DNA of 64,000 nt from Pyropia yezoensis (lineage: Eukaryota; Rhodophyta; Bangiophyceae; Bangiales; Bangiaceae). The stretch spans positions 3,098,882-3,162,881 of the forward strand of contig CM020618.1 of the NCBI GenBank assembly GCA_009829735.1, written 5' to 3'. A program made the position numbers and the translations under genes. Of this stretch, positions 19,588-29,854 are shown one piece after another. How positions within the stretch are numbered: the stretch's first letter is position 1; each line of letters begins with the position of its first letter. The notes below the pieces were generated by a model. It was not told the origin of the DNA and made no database searches. It saw nothing but the letters and a program-made list of their open reading frames with translations.

Positions 19588-20400
19588 CCCGGTACGCGGT
19601 GTCGGTGGCGGGGTCAAGGGAGGTGGGGAGTCGTAGGACCGACGGCTGACGGGAGAGGATGCAACCCCCGCGGAGGCTATCGCCCGACGTGAGTACCCTC
19701 GAGGCTGGAAAGAAAGGCCTGCGGCATGTTGACGGACAGGTGCAGGAGCAGCGTGTACAACGTGACTAGTGGGGGAATGCGCTCATAGCGCTCTACAGAG
19801 CATGTGGCGCTCTAGCCTCGCCCCCCCCCCCCCTTTCGCTTCTTCCAGAAACGCCACCGCGCCAGCCAACTTTTTAACGCCAGCAGCGCCAGCCCCCACC
19901 CCGCTGCGGCGCCCCCTCCCCCCCAGGACCCACCACCAGCCCTTCGCGGTGGGGACCTCCCGCCTCACCGCGACCAGCGCGTCGGCAGCGGCGGGCCACA
20001 CCACCCTCGGTGTCACGCGGCGACCAAGGTCCACTTGACTGGTCTCATTCGTGGCGGACGCACGGTACTGTTTTCGATGGCGGACGCACCGTATTGCAGG
20101 GGATGGCGGACGCACCACAAAGGGTGTGCGCATGCTCTGTTGTGCACCGCTGCTATGAACATATGTGGCAGCGTGCACAACGTTGAAAAGAGGAAGAAAA
20201 AAAACAACAAGCAGCTACAGCGCATGCAACGGCTCGCGCAATCCCCACCCACTATAAACACTGTGACGGCCACACCAGCCCTCCAGACGCAGCCCACGAG
20301 CAAGAAAGCCTATCCCTAACCCCCCCGTCGCCCCCTAAACCAGCAGCGAGGGCCACGCGCACCCTCCCCCGCGCACAACTCGCTCCCAGGGAGTCGCAGT
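19588..20400. other. Intergenic, between convergent genes
   Basis: Contains no supported gene. There is a short imperfect repeat of GTGGCGGACGCACGGTA, GATGGCGGACGCACCGTA and GGATGGCGGACGCACCA (about 20050-20115), three tandem-like copies of a GGCGGACGCAC core about 30 bases apart. Several C runs follow. Confidence 0.55.
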
Positions 20401-21993
20401 TCACTCGGCAAACCGCAGCGCCCGTGACACGGGCGCCGCGTCGGCACCGGCGGCGCGGCCGCCGCCAATCCAGCTGGCGTCACTGCACGAGGGCGGGGAG
20501 GCGGCCGCGGCCGCAGCGGCGCCAGGCGCCGGCTGCCCAGCCGCGGCGGGCGCATCCGTCGCGGTCGCGGCGGCGGCAGCGGCAACGGCGGCTGCATCGG
20601 CATTGGCATCACCGGTATCAGCATCGTGGTCAGGGGTGGCAACGGCGGCGGCGGGGTCGGTGATGGCAGTGTCCAGGGAAGCGGCTGTAATGACGGTGGC
20701 GACAGCCGCATCGGCGGGCGGCGGCGGCACTGGGCCGGTGGCCACCGCCTGCTCCCCCGACGCAACTGCCGGTGCACCGGCAGAGGTGGCGCCGCCGCTT
20801 GCCCGGGGGACAACGGTGCTCACCCAGGCCGGGGGGGCGTCCACCGGCGGCGGCGGCGGCACCCCCCCCCCCCCACGCGACGACGCCACCGGCGGAAACG
20901 CCCGCAGCTGCCGCCGACGCCGCGCCGCGGCCACCGACGCGGCGACCGCCGCGGCCACCAGAACGGTCAGGGCGGCGAGCAGCCGGCGCCCACCCCCCCC
21001 CACCGCGGCGGCGGCGGCGGCGGCCACCGCGCCGACGCGGCGGGTGGCGGCGGCCACCGCCGCGCGGAGCCGCCGCCAGGTGTCGGCGGACGGGCGGGTG
21101 AGGAGGCGCGCCAGCGCCGCCCGCACCGCCGCGACGGCGGCGGCCAGCGCGTGGGCGACCGCGCCGACCGCCGCGCGGAGGGTGTCGACAGAGACGGGGA
21201 AGCGGGGGTGGGCGCCGCGGCGGCGGGCGGCTGGCCCAAGGGCGGTGGTAGCGGTGGAGGTGGAGGTGGTGGTGGTGGTGGCAGCGGCGGCAGACAGGGG
21301 CGCCCCCGTGCCGGGCCGGCGGGCGCGAGGAAAGGGGAGGGAGCGGGGGACGGCGGCAAGGGCAGAGCGGGCGACCGCCAGCGCCCGGTGGGCGGCCGCG
21401 GTGGGGGGGGAGGGGGCAGCGGCCGACGCGGGCGCCGCCTGTGGCGGGGCCACTACCACCCCCACCACCGGCGCGGCAGTGGCGTCGGCGGTGGGGGCCG
21501 TGACGACCGCCTCGACCGCCGGCGCCTCTGCTTCTTCCACAGCCGCCACTGGGGCCGCCTCTGCCGGCACCGGCGGTGCCGCCGCCACGGCCGGCGTCGC
21601 TGCCTCTGACGGCCCGTCGGACGCAGCCGCCGACGCCCCCCCCTCTGACGCCACCGACGTGCGCGCCGACGACGACGGGGTGCCGTCCCCCCCGCCGTCG
21701 GTGCTGTCCCCCGCGTCGCCGCCGCCCCCCTCCTCGTCCGTGGTGATGCCCTCCTCCGACGGGGCGGCGGGTGGTACGGCCAGCCCGCCGGCGGCGGGCC
21801 CCGTTGACCGCGCCACCGCCGCGGCGACGGCGGCCACGTCGGCGGCCAGCGGCGGCGCGGGGGCGGAACCAAAGCCCACGGGCAGCGTGGCGGGCGTCTT
21901 GACGGGCGGCCCGCCGGGGGCGGCGGTGACCAGCGGCGCGGATACGCGGCGCGACTGCACCGACGCGGTCACGTCGCCCAGCGGGTTGGCCAT
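20401..21993 (-). CDS. Ala/Pro-rich protein with a single membrane segment
   Basis: 530 codons from ATG at 21993 (MANPLGDVTASVQSRR) to the stop at 20401. No family recognised. Residues 1-200 are disordered and rich in Ala, Pro, Glu, Ser and Thr. The middle is Ala/Arg-rich and helical (SVDTLRAAVGAVAHALAAAV, then LARLLTRPSADTWRRL). A hydrophobic run LLAALTVLVAAAVAASVAAA followed by RRRRQ looks like a single membrane anchor with a positive cytosolic flank. Similar-length frames exist opposite it. I prefer this one because it starts at an ATG with a balanced N-terminus and has a TM-plus-basic pattern. It may be a membrane-tethered scaffold; function unknown. Confidence 0.5.
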   Translation of the reverse strand: MANPLGDVTASVQSRRVSAPLVTAAPGGPPVKTPATLPVGFGSAPAPPLAADVAAVAAAVARSTGPAAGGLAVPPAAPSEEGITTDEEGGGGDAGDSTDGGGDGTPSSSARTSVASEGGASAAASDGPSEAATPAVAAAPPVPAEAAPVAAVEEAEAPAVEAVVTAPTADATAAPVVGVVVAPPQAAPASAAAPSPPTAAAHRALAVARSALAAVPRSLPFPRARRPGTGAPLSAAAATTTTTSTSTATTALGPAARRRGAHPRFPVSVDTLRAAVGAVAHALAAAVAAVRAALARLLTRPSADTWRRLRAAVAAATRRVGAVAAAAAAAVGGGGRRLLAALTVLVAAAVAASVAAARRRRQLRAFPPVASSRGGGGVPPPPPVDAPPAWVSTVVPRASGGATSAGAPAVASGEQAVATGPVPPPPADAAVATVITAASLDTAITDPAAAVATPDHDADTGDANADAAAVAAAAAATATDAPAAAGQPAPGAAAAAAASPPSCSDASWIGGGRAAGADAAPVSRALRFAE

Positions 21994-23335
21994 GGCGACG
22001 GGCGTCAGGTGCACTCAGACAGTCAAAGGGGAGGGCGGGGTCGGGGAAGAAAGGAAGGGGGGGGGGAGGGGCGGAAGAGGCGGCCAAGGTGTGTGCGGCA
22101 GGGTGAGGGAGGAGCGGGAGCGAGAAGACGGGGTGTGGAGCGGGGAAAAAGGATGACGGGGTGGTGGCGCTGGCAAGAGCCGAGTGCCCACGCGAGGCGG
22201 GTGAACAGCGGGGGAACGATGCGCACGGCAGAGCCTGTGGCGCTATACCTGTCTGCACTCCCCCCCCCCTCTTCTTATAGCCCCACCTGCGGGCAGCAGC
22301 GCCGCGCACGCCCCACCCCCGTGGCCTCTCCTACACAGGGCCCCCCGCGACCCCCACTCGCTACCTCACCTCCTCCACCAGTGGGGGGGGGGGCGTTGGT
22401 AGGCCACGCCCACCCCACCCACCACCCCTACGCGCCCGCCTGCCCATCGTGCGCCCGCCCACCCACAGCGCCGCCACGCGGCCCGCCGCGCACGGCCGGC
22501 CGACGCCGTTGCCGCGCGGCGGCGGGCGTCGCCGTGCATGGCAGGCACCTCCACCCCGCCCCCCTCCCCATCCCCACTGGCAAGCTAAACGGCCGGCGGC
22601 CGCCCCGGCCACGCGGTGGGGCGGGTGGACGGCAAAAAGACAAAAAAAAGAACAAGGAGGAGAAAAAGGGTCCGAGCCGCGGCACAGCTGCGGTGTGGGG
22701 GGTACGGGGGGAGGGGGGGGAAGGGGAGGGTGGCGCTAGATGAGGATGGTGGGTGGGGGAGAGGCAGGGTCTGGGGGGGGGAGGGTGCGGGGCATGATGG
22801 CAGTGGTCACAAGAGACAAGCGTCGTGCCCCCCCCCCACCCGCCCACAAGCGCGGCGCGCAGGCGGCCTTCCCGCCGTCGTGGGGGTGGCGGGAAGCGTG
22901 CGCAGGGACCGGGCGCACGGCAGCTGTTGTGTTGTAGGTGCACCAGCCGTTTCGTACCCGGCCGCGGGAATGGGATCCGATGGGACAGCAGCAGTTACCT
23001 TAGAGAAATTGCTACATACTCCATTACAAGCCCTCCATTTCACTGTTTGGCAGTGGCGTGGACACAATAATAGTTGTATTAAATATATGGCTTGCCCGGT
23101 TCAGGTGCCTACGTGCCGCCATCAGCTTGGGCACCCTCCGACGACCACGACTGTCTTCCCCACCACTACTGTCTTCCGGTCCTCTTCGGGCTCGTAGGCG
23201 TAGGCGTCTCCTCCAGTGTGGCGGGCCCGCCCTGGCCACAGTCGATGGGAGCGGCTGTGGCCAGACGTACTCATCTCACCCCTCTTCCTCTTCCTGACCG
23301 TCTCTGACCCCTTTTGGCCACCCTGCCTCCCTCGA
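21994..23335. other. Intergenic, between divergent genes
   Basis: Purine-rich G-run DNA (about 22060-22150 and 22690-22790), with several G or C runs of 8-10 bases. No gene motifs on either strand. A lower-GC patch (about 22990-23090) lies some 250-350 bases before the sulfotransferase-like start. Confidence 0.5.
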
Positions 23336-24508
23336 ATGGCCCGCTACCCCCCCCCTCGGCACTCCTCCAGACGCTCCCCCCCCCTCCCACCTGCCATTCG
23401 CACGCTGGGACTGGCGGCGGCGGTCGCCGCTGCGGGCTTTGCAACTGGCCTCGTCTCCTCATGGGTGGTCCCCCCCGGCGGTGGCGGCGGCGCCACCCTT
23501 TCCGCCGCCTCCTATGCCGAGCAGACCTCCTTTTGGCGCGACCGCCACCTCTTCTTTGCTGTCAGCCCCGGCCGGTCGGGCACCCACTTTCTCGCGTCGC
23601 TGCTGGCGACCGCCGCGGACCCGCCGCTGGTGGCGGCGCACGAGCCCCACCCGCAGATGGGTGGCCCCGTGCTGCGGCAGGTCCTCTACACCCCCGGCGG
23701 GCGGGCGGCGTCGCTGGCCAACCGGACGGAAACCAAGGTCGGCGCCATGGCGCGGGCCCTCGCCGGCACCACCCCAGGCGTCGGCTACGCCGAGACGAGC
23801 CACCAGTTTGTGGTCACCTGGGCCGACGCGGTGCTCGGCGCGCTCGCCGACGCCGCCGCGGGGGTGACGGTGGTGGTGCTGCGGCGGCCACCCGCCGACG
23901 TGGCCGTCTCGCAGGCGCGGCTGGGGTGGTTCTCCCCAGGCCACTCGGGGTGGGGGGTATGGTACTATGACCCGGCGCGGGTGGACGCGGCCGAGGCGGT
24001 GCTGCCGCCGCCGCCAGGCTCCGCCGCTGCAGCAGCTGCAGCCGACAGCGGCGGCGGTGGCCGGCGACCGGCAGACGCCACCCCTCGACCGGCCGCGGCC
24101 ACGGCCGACTGGGCAGTGCCGCCCGGCAGCAGCCGCCCCCCCGCCGCGGCGCTCGTTGACTACAACCTGGACGTGGCGGCGCGGGGCCGTGCGCTCGCCG
24201 CGACGATTGCCGACCGCCAAGCGGCGGGCGCGTGGTCCCGCGTCCGCCTCGTCACCGTCGACGTTGACAGCCTGGGCCACCTCGACGGGGGGCGGGCGGC
24301 GCTCGCCCGGCTGGGCGTCGTGCCCGACGAGGCGCGCCTGGCCGCCCTCTACGCGTCTGCGCCGGGGGGGGCGGGGGGGGCCGCCCGCAATGACCGGGCC
24401 GACAAAAAGGCGCGGGGGGGGGGGGGGCGCGCCATCTCAGAGGCGGCCGTCCGCCGCGCGCTGCAGGCGGCGGCAGCAGCACGGGGCTTGGGTGGAGAAG
24501 GGGGGTGA
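23336..24508 (+). CDS. Sulfotransferase-like type II membrane protein
   Basis: 390 codons from ATG at 23336. Residues about 21-45 form a signal anchor (LGLAAAVAAAGFATGLVSSW), giving type II Golgi topology. Near residues 77-86 is SPGRSGTHFL, the P-loop-like 5'-phosphosulfate-binding motif of PAPS-dependent sulfotransferases, followed by a helix and HEPHPQMGG. Later VVVLRRPPADVAVSQ resembles the 3'-phosphate motif (R......S) of the fold. Low-complexity inserts (about residues 220-275) lengthen it. It would sulfate carbohydrate or protein in the Golgi; sulfated galactans are abundant in red algae, but the acceptor cannot be inferred. A G-rich tail may contain indels. Confidence 0.7.
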   Translation: MARYPPPRHSSRRSPPLPPAIRTLGLAAAVAAAGFATGLVSSWVVPPGGGGGATLSAASYAEQTSFWRDRHLFFAVSPGRSGTHFLASLLATAADPPLVAAHEPHPQMGGPVLRQVLYTPGGRAASLANRTETKVGAMARALAGTTPGVGYAETSHQFVVTWADAVLGALADAAAGVTVVVLRRPPADVAVSQARLGWFSPGHSGWGVWYYDPARVDAAEAVLPPPPGSAAAAAAADSGGGGRRPADATPRPAAATADWAVPPGSSRPPAAALVDYNLDVAARGRALAATIADRQAAGAWSRVRLVTVDVDSLGHLDGGRAALARLGVVPDEARLAALYASAPGGAGGAARNDRADKKARGGGGRAISEAAVRRALQAAAAARGLGGEGG

Positions 24509-24728
24509 GGCCGACGAGGTACCACTCGGGGGGAGGGGGGGGGGGGTGGCGGGTGGGCGCCCTAGACTGGTACGCCACATCGCAGAAGAAGAGCAAGAAA
24601 ACAGAAGAACTGTGTGCATTGGAGCCTGAGACGCTGCACGTTCGGCTTCTTGCGCGGGTGCATCAGTACTCTGGACGGCCGAGGCGATGGCTTCATGTTG
24701 GTCTTCCTGTGTTTTTGTCATGGTTGGC

Positions 24729-24863
24729 AAAAACGTAACGTTTTTTTATTTTGACTTGGTTAATCTGTAGATGAAATCAATACGTTTTTAGTTTTTTAGT
24801 TTTATTACGTTAATCAACGTTGATTAATCTATAGATAAATTAAAATTAAACGTATACGTTTTT
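24729..24863. mobile_element. AT-rich 135-bp inverted-repeat element
   Basis: It starts AAAAACGTAACGTTT and ends AAACGTATACGTTTTT, inverse to each other over about 15 bases. Inside, GGTTAATCTGTAGAT and GATTAATCTATAGAT mirror the structure, and TTAATCAACGTTGATTAA (24810-24827) is a perfect 18-bp palindrome. It is roughly 75% A+T in a genome region near 70% G+C, so it is clearly foreign to its surroundings. No coding capacity. Confidence 0.65.
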
Positions 24864-25225
24864 CTCGTGACAACCCTGGTTTTTGTCGCCGATGCTTGCG
24901 ACTCAACGTTTGTGTCTCATCCAATAAGAGACGTAAAGGAGTCGTCACCTCGCGAATCACACACTGTTGAACGACTGTGTTTCCAGCCAAATTTAAGCAA
25001 GCTGCGTTAGACACTATTACCCCTTTTGACTTCAAAGGATCTGCAGCCGAGTGGCTTGGGCGGTGGCCACACGACCTCCCGCAAGACGCGCTGCCGGGGC
25101 GTTCGTCACCATCCCCCCATCAGCTCACTACGCCGCGCCCGTTGCCCTCCCCCTTCCCAACATTCCTCACTCGTTTTCCATGCCCCTCCGTTTGCGGTCG
25201 CCGCGAACGTGACCTTTTTTTCACC

Positions 25226-25968
25226 ATGGCGCACAAGATGCCGCCCATGCCCGCCCTGGCGCCCGGCCGCAAGGTCCCCCTCGCCGAGGTGGTGGCGGGC
25301 GCCGTCCCGCCCGGGGGCTCTGTAGCGGTGGTAGGGCGGTACGGTCGCGCCATCGGCTCTGTCATTTTTTTTTTTTTGCCGTTGAGTTGTTGCTCTTATT
25401 TTTTACATGGGGGGACGGACAGAGGCGATGGGAGGTGGTGGGAGACGGACTCGTGTCGCGCGAGTCGCCGCAGAGGGCACGGAACCTGACTGTCGCGTCT
25501 CTCTGGCCCTGCATCCCCCGCCCCCGCTCCCTGGCTCTGGCGTCTGTTGGAAACTGCTCTGCATGGTGTGGGAGTCTCCCCTGCTGTCCTGTTCCCCGGC
25601 ACCCCCCACTCCCCCCTTTCTTGCCCCCCTCTTTTGTCGGGCACAGCTTGGATGCCAGCCGCACAACGCCGGACTCCATCACCCTCACCGCCGGGGGCGC
25701 GGCGCTGCGGGTCGCCACCGCGGCGCTGTCGGCCGAGATGCTGGGCGCCCTCCCCCACGACGGCGCGGTGGAGGTGATTGGGGAGGTGGCGGGGCGGCCC
25801 GCCGCCGTGCATGAGGAGAGCGGTGGGGAGGAGGGTGGCGGCGTCATTGTCGACGGCCGCGTCGCGCGGCTCCTGGTAGGCTACGACGAGGACCTGTACG
25901 CCCGCGCGCTGCGGATGCGGGAGGTGTTTGAGGCGCGCTACGGGCCGGGCGGGACGGGAGGGGGGTAG
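25226..25968 (+). CDS. RPA3: Replication protein A 14-kDa subunit (RPA3-like), one intron
   Basis: Exons 25226-25338 and 25647-25968 join to 144 codons. The intron (25339-25646, 308 bases) has donor CG/GTACGG and acceptor GGGCACAG/C, and splitting an Arg codon restores VAVVGRLDASR. That matches the start of the RPA3 OB-fold, where family members have V.FVGRLE. Exon 2 continues SITLTAGG, DGAVEVIGEVAG and the C-terminal helix YDEDLYARALRMREVF, which in RPA14 packs into the trimer core with RPA70 and RPA32. RPA binds single-stranded DNA in replication and repair. Length is close to the usual 110-125, with a Gly/Glu insert (HEESGGEEGGG). A T13 tract lies just inside the intron. Without splicing each frame alone gives nonsense flanks, which supports the intron. 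Confidence 0.8.
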
Positions 25969-27678
25969 CGCCGTCTAATCGCTTTGGGGGCGGCGACTCG
26001 CGTGGCAAGGGGCAGGAGGGGGGGGGAGCGTGTGGCGCTCGAGCGGGGGAGTCGCGGCTGGTGCAGACCACCGAGGCGTTCTCGGGAAGCGTGGGGTGAG
26101 GAGGAGGGGATGGGGGGGAGCGGAGGGCGGCTCGACTACGAGCTACGGCGTCGGCCGTGACCCGTGTATCCACGAGTGCGCCACTACGGGGGTGCGTGCA
26201 CATGGGGGGACGGGGCGGGGTTGGCGCGCGGGCGGCCGTTGCCGCTGCAGCGCTCCCCCCTGCAGCTGTTGCGCCGTTGGATGGCCGCTGCCCGCGCCAC
26301 GGCCCGCCTCTGGGGGTCGTACCGGTGGTGGTGGTGGTAACACCACCATGGTGGTGCTGGGCTCTGGGGGGGAAAAGGAGGGCGGCCTGCGTGGGGCAGC
26401 GACGGAGCGCCTGCGGTCGTCGCGGCGTGCTGGCGCGACTGCCCACCGCCGCCGCGGGCAGGTCCCGCGGGGAGAGGCCGCGGCGGTGGCGAGTGGCACG
26501 CCTACGAGGGTGGCACGTGGCGTAGCGGGAGGGGGGCGACGACCATGTGCGGGCTCTGCGTAGCGCCGCGGCAAGGTGGGGTCGAGTGGTGGGGGTGCGG
26601 GAATGATGGGGAGAGTTGCCGGGCGAACACCCACCGCAACAGAACCGGCACCAGACGAAGCTGCCTGTCGAGTATGCTTGCTAGTCGTCCATCCCACTGG
26701 CGGCGGCCGCCAACCCAGGCGACCGCGAGCGGGAGTGCACATGTGCTTACGCATCGGCCTCTAAACTAACCACCCAGCTGGCCATAGAGTATGTGTACTC
26801 GGGAGATATGTTGCGGAGGGTGTGGGGTGGGGCTTTTTTGGGGGGCGAGGGGTGGACGGTTGGGTCCGCCGCGGTGGTCCCTCCTTTGAGCTCTGGGTGA
26901 CGCGAGCGCTGGTAGCTCTGACGGCAGGCGCTGGCGCGCCCCTTACATACTTTTCTGACGTCATCGGCTGCCACCGCCGCGCGCTCTCGCAGCGGCGGGG
27001 TTGCCACAACGTGGGTGTGCCCGCCTGCCGCCGCCCCTTCTTCCTCCCCCGCGACAGCCCCCCCCCTCCCCATTGACCGCTGACTGCTGGCCATCATCCG
27101 GGGAGTGGGGGAAACGGGGGGGCGGGGAGGAACGAGCCTGTGTGCCGGCCGAGGCGGCACGTGTCACGCACCTGCAGCCGCTGGCGCTGGCGCGCGTGGA
27201 CGCCCCGCGCGCGGCGGCAGCGGCTGCGCTCCATATCGGAATACACGCGCTACACATTCCTAATCAAGCCGCCCGGCCGCAGGCGGCTCTCCCACCCCGC
27301 CCCGTCCACCAGTGGCAGCAAAGCGTGGGCACCTGCGGCGACCAACGTTGCGCGTGGCAGGCGAGACCCGCCCCATCCGCCAACCGTTGGTGAGCGGCTG
27401 GCGCTCCCCATCCCTGCCGCGCATCCCCCCGATGTATGTAGCCGCCCACCAAGGACCCGGCGCGCGCGCTTTCCGCACACCGCCTGAGGAGGCACACCCG
27501 GTCGGGCAGACCGCTCCCTCCGGTAAGGAGTAAATTTGTGAAACTGTTCGTGATCGAGTTTTAATATATGTACTGAACGTTGAACAAGAATACGATATTG
27601 TTCGAATAAAAGTCTTGTAAATATGTAGCTTCAGATCAAGCAGCATGATATTGGCCCACTGTTTTGATTGAAACAGAG

Positions 27679-27746
27679 ATGAGCAGCAACAAACAAGATG
27701 ACAATGTCATTGTGTTTGTAGCACTATTTTGTTTGTTGCTGCTCAT
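27679..27746. repeat. 18-bp perfect hairpin with a 32-base loop
   Basis: ATGAGCAGCAACAAACAA (27679-27696) is the exact inverse of TTGTTTGTTGCTGCTCAT (27729-27746). The loop contains a second partial symmetry (GACAATGTCATTG). It could be the ends of a tiny MITE or a foldback transcript. No other copy was noticed. Confidence 0.8.
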
Positions 27747-27749
27747 GTC

Positions 27750-28337
27750 ATGCCCCCGTCCATGCTCTCTTCGAGTCTACCAACGCCAACGTGCCCCGAC
27801 GGAGCGTCCCTCAGTCCCGTGTACGAAACATCTAGAGACCGGGAAAATACTGTTGAGGTTCTTGCGTCCCCACCGATTGAATGCATGATGCTGCAGTGCG
27901 TGGTTTCTCTTCGCTCCGGACACATGTTCATGCAGATGCAGGAGCGCGCACCAGTAGTGCGACATATCATCGAACTGGCTGTTGTGGCTCACAACAGTGC
28001 ACCCAGGCGAACCCATTCGGTCAATACAAACCTCTTGTACTACTACCCATCAGGTTCTTTTCAGCTGGACGCGGAGAGAGTGGACACCTGGTGGGCACTG
28101 TTATCGCACCTACAGGAGCTGTACAACAGGACGAGCGCCACCCAAGTCGAGACGCTCCCCACATGCTCGGGCTTATCGAGTAGCGGGGAACCGGGCTTTT
28201 GTCGCGGGGCGCTCAGAATAGACGTATCGTTGTGTTGCACTGCCTCGCAGCAGCTTCTGATGGTGGGGACTTCACCTGGTGGTTGGTTATGTACGAGAAC
28301 TAGGATGAAATGGGTGATTCGACTTTTGTTGTGTTGA
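27750..28337 (+). CDS. Unassigned 195-codon open frame
   Basis: From an ATG at 27750 to TGA at 28337. Composition is balanced (Cys, Met, Tyr, Trp and His all present, few Ala runs), quite unlike neighbouring GC-driven frames, for example HIIELAVVAHNSA and YYYPSGSFQLDAERVD. It lies in the lower-GC island. No motif recognised. It may be a remnant of a mobile element or chance; expression evidence would be needed to call a gene. Confidence 0.25.
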   Translation: MPPSMLSSSLPTPTCPDGASLSPVYETSRDRENTVEVLASPPIECMMLQCVVSLRSGHMFMQMQERAPVVRHIIELAVVAHNSAPRRTHSVNTNLLYYYPSGSFQLDAERVDTWWALLSHLQELYNRTSATQVETLPTCSGLSSSGEPGFCRGALRIDVSLCCTASQQLLMVGTSPGGWLCTRTRMKWVIRLLLC

Positions 28338-29854
28338 TTCTGTTTAGTTGTGAAAATAGTTTGTCAGTTAACGAAAAGTATTGGATTAAACACACTGCCA
28401 CAACTTCCAGAGTATGCTTCAGTGGGTTTCCATTGAAGAAAGACAATTCGGCCGTCTGTTGCTGTCGTGGCAGCAGACTGGGCACGCCCCACCGCTGGTC
28501 GTTCGTCAGACGACAAGGCTCCCCACCCGCTGCGGCCACAGCCCACGAAGCGGGGGGCTGTGCGGCGAGGCAGACAGAGCCCCCCCGCTCTCCCCCCGTC
28601 CAGGCGCTGTCCCCTCTGGGCCGCCCGTCCAGGCAGTGTGAGTGTGTGTCACGCACCGCGAGCGCGTGCGCGCGTGCCCGGGGCTCTGGCTGAAAGGCTC
28701 CTGCGCGCCCGACGCGGCGTCTGTTTGGGAGCCAGGGGCGGCCGCCTGTGCACCTCGCGCGGGGAGGGCGCCCCCCCTGAGGTGACGGGCGGGGGGTGCC
28801 ACGCACCTGGCCCGCGGTGCTGGGACGCCCTAGAATCTAGATGGCTTGCGGTGGGAGACCTTGGCGGGAAAGCCGCAGGCGCGGTTGTGCCACCCAAACT
28901 TTGTTTTGCTTTGCCACGGACCGACGGGACGCGGCCTCAACTGTCTCTGCACCTGCCCGTGGGGGCCGGTAGGGCGGGCCGACGCGGGGGTTGGACCCCA
29001 GCCCCCCCGCCCCCCCGCTCCCCTCTCTCCCCATCCCGTGGCGGCGCCTCAAGGCGAGGCTTCGGGTGGTGGATGGGCGCCCAGCCCCCACCGCCTGATG
29101 AAGGAGGAGGCGCTCGCGCGGGCGCGCTGTCCCGCGCGCGTGGGGCAACGGAGCCCGACGCGTGTGGTCGGGAAAGGGACGGAGGGAGAGGGAGAGCGGA
29201 GAGAGTGGGGAAAGGGTGGGTGGGAGAGGCAACGAGTCGTGGAGGGAGGCCCCACCCCCGCGCGGGCGGCTGGCCGAAGCACACCCGCGTGCTTGCCGAG
29301 GCCCTCTGCCCCCCCCCCCCCTTCCCCGTCCGTCCACGACTGTGGGCGCTAGCCTAGCCCCGGCTGCGGTGCTCTTGTGACTGTCAAAGCAGCAGGGGCG
29401 GTGGAGGGGGCGCGAGCGCTGCCGCGCCCGCGAGCGCCGCCGCCTCTTCGCCGGCCCAGCGTGAGACCAGCGGCTGTCGCCGCTGCCGCCGCCCCCGCAG
29501 ACGGCCGACGCGGCCGAGGCGCCTTCGCCTTTGCCGCCGGCCACCGTCAAGTCTTCCTCTTTTTACCCCCGGCCCCGTCGCCAGTCCCCCCCTCTTCCCC
29601 GACGCGCCCGTGGTGGATGTTCTCTTTGCCTTTCGTACCGCTCCCCGCCCGCCCTCCCAACTCTGGGGCACGTCCGCCCCGAGACACTGCTGTTCTCAAC
29701 CTCTCCCGCCGCTGCGGCGTCGGGGGTGGTGACTTGCCTCCCCTACCCCAGCCGACGTCCTCACCCTCACCCGCACCCTCCCCCTACCCCTCCTCCTCCC
29801 CCCCCCCCCCCCCCTCCTCCTCCGACACGACGCCACTGCCGCCTTGTCAACGAC

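Larger units (their letters stand above)
25969..29854. other. 3.9-kb intergenic region with a lower-GC island
   Basis: The first and last thirds are GC-rich without gene motifs. The middle (about 27530-28450) drops in GC, holds the hairpin at 27679-27746 and an open frame of 195 codons, and may be an old inserted element. G-run and C-run DNA follows up to the PP2C start. Frames in 26000-26750 and 28460-29350 are Arg/Pro/Gly translations with no support. Confidence 0.45.

Noticed and set aside
20603-22309. Alternative long frames on both strands over 20.6-22.3 kb
   Set aside because: Neither has a membrane segment or balanced N-terminus. The minus frame ending at 20401 has an ATG start and a TM-plus-basic pattern, so it was kept, with moderate confidence.
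25339-25646. Both placed introns are exactly 308 bases long
   Set aside because: The RPA14 and K+ channel introns have equal length, but their sequences show no visible similarity, so this is taken as coincidence.
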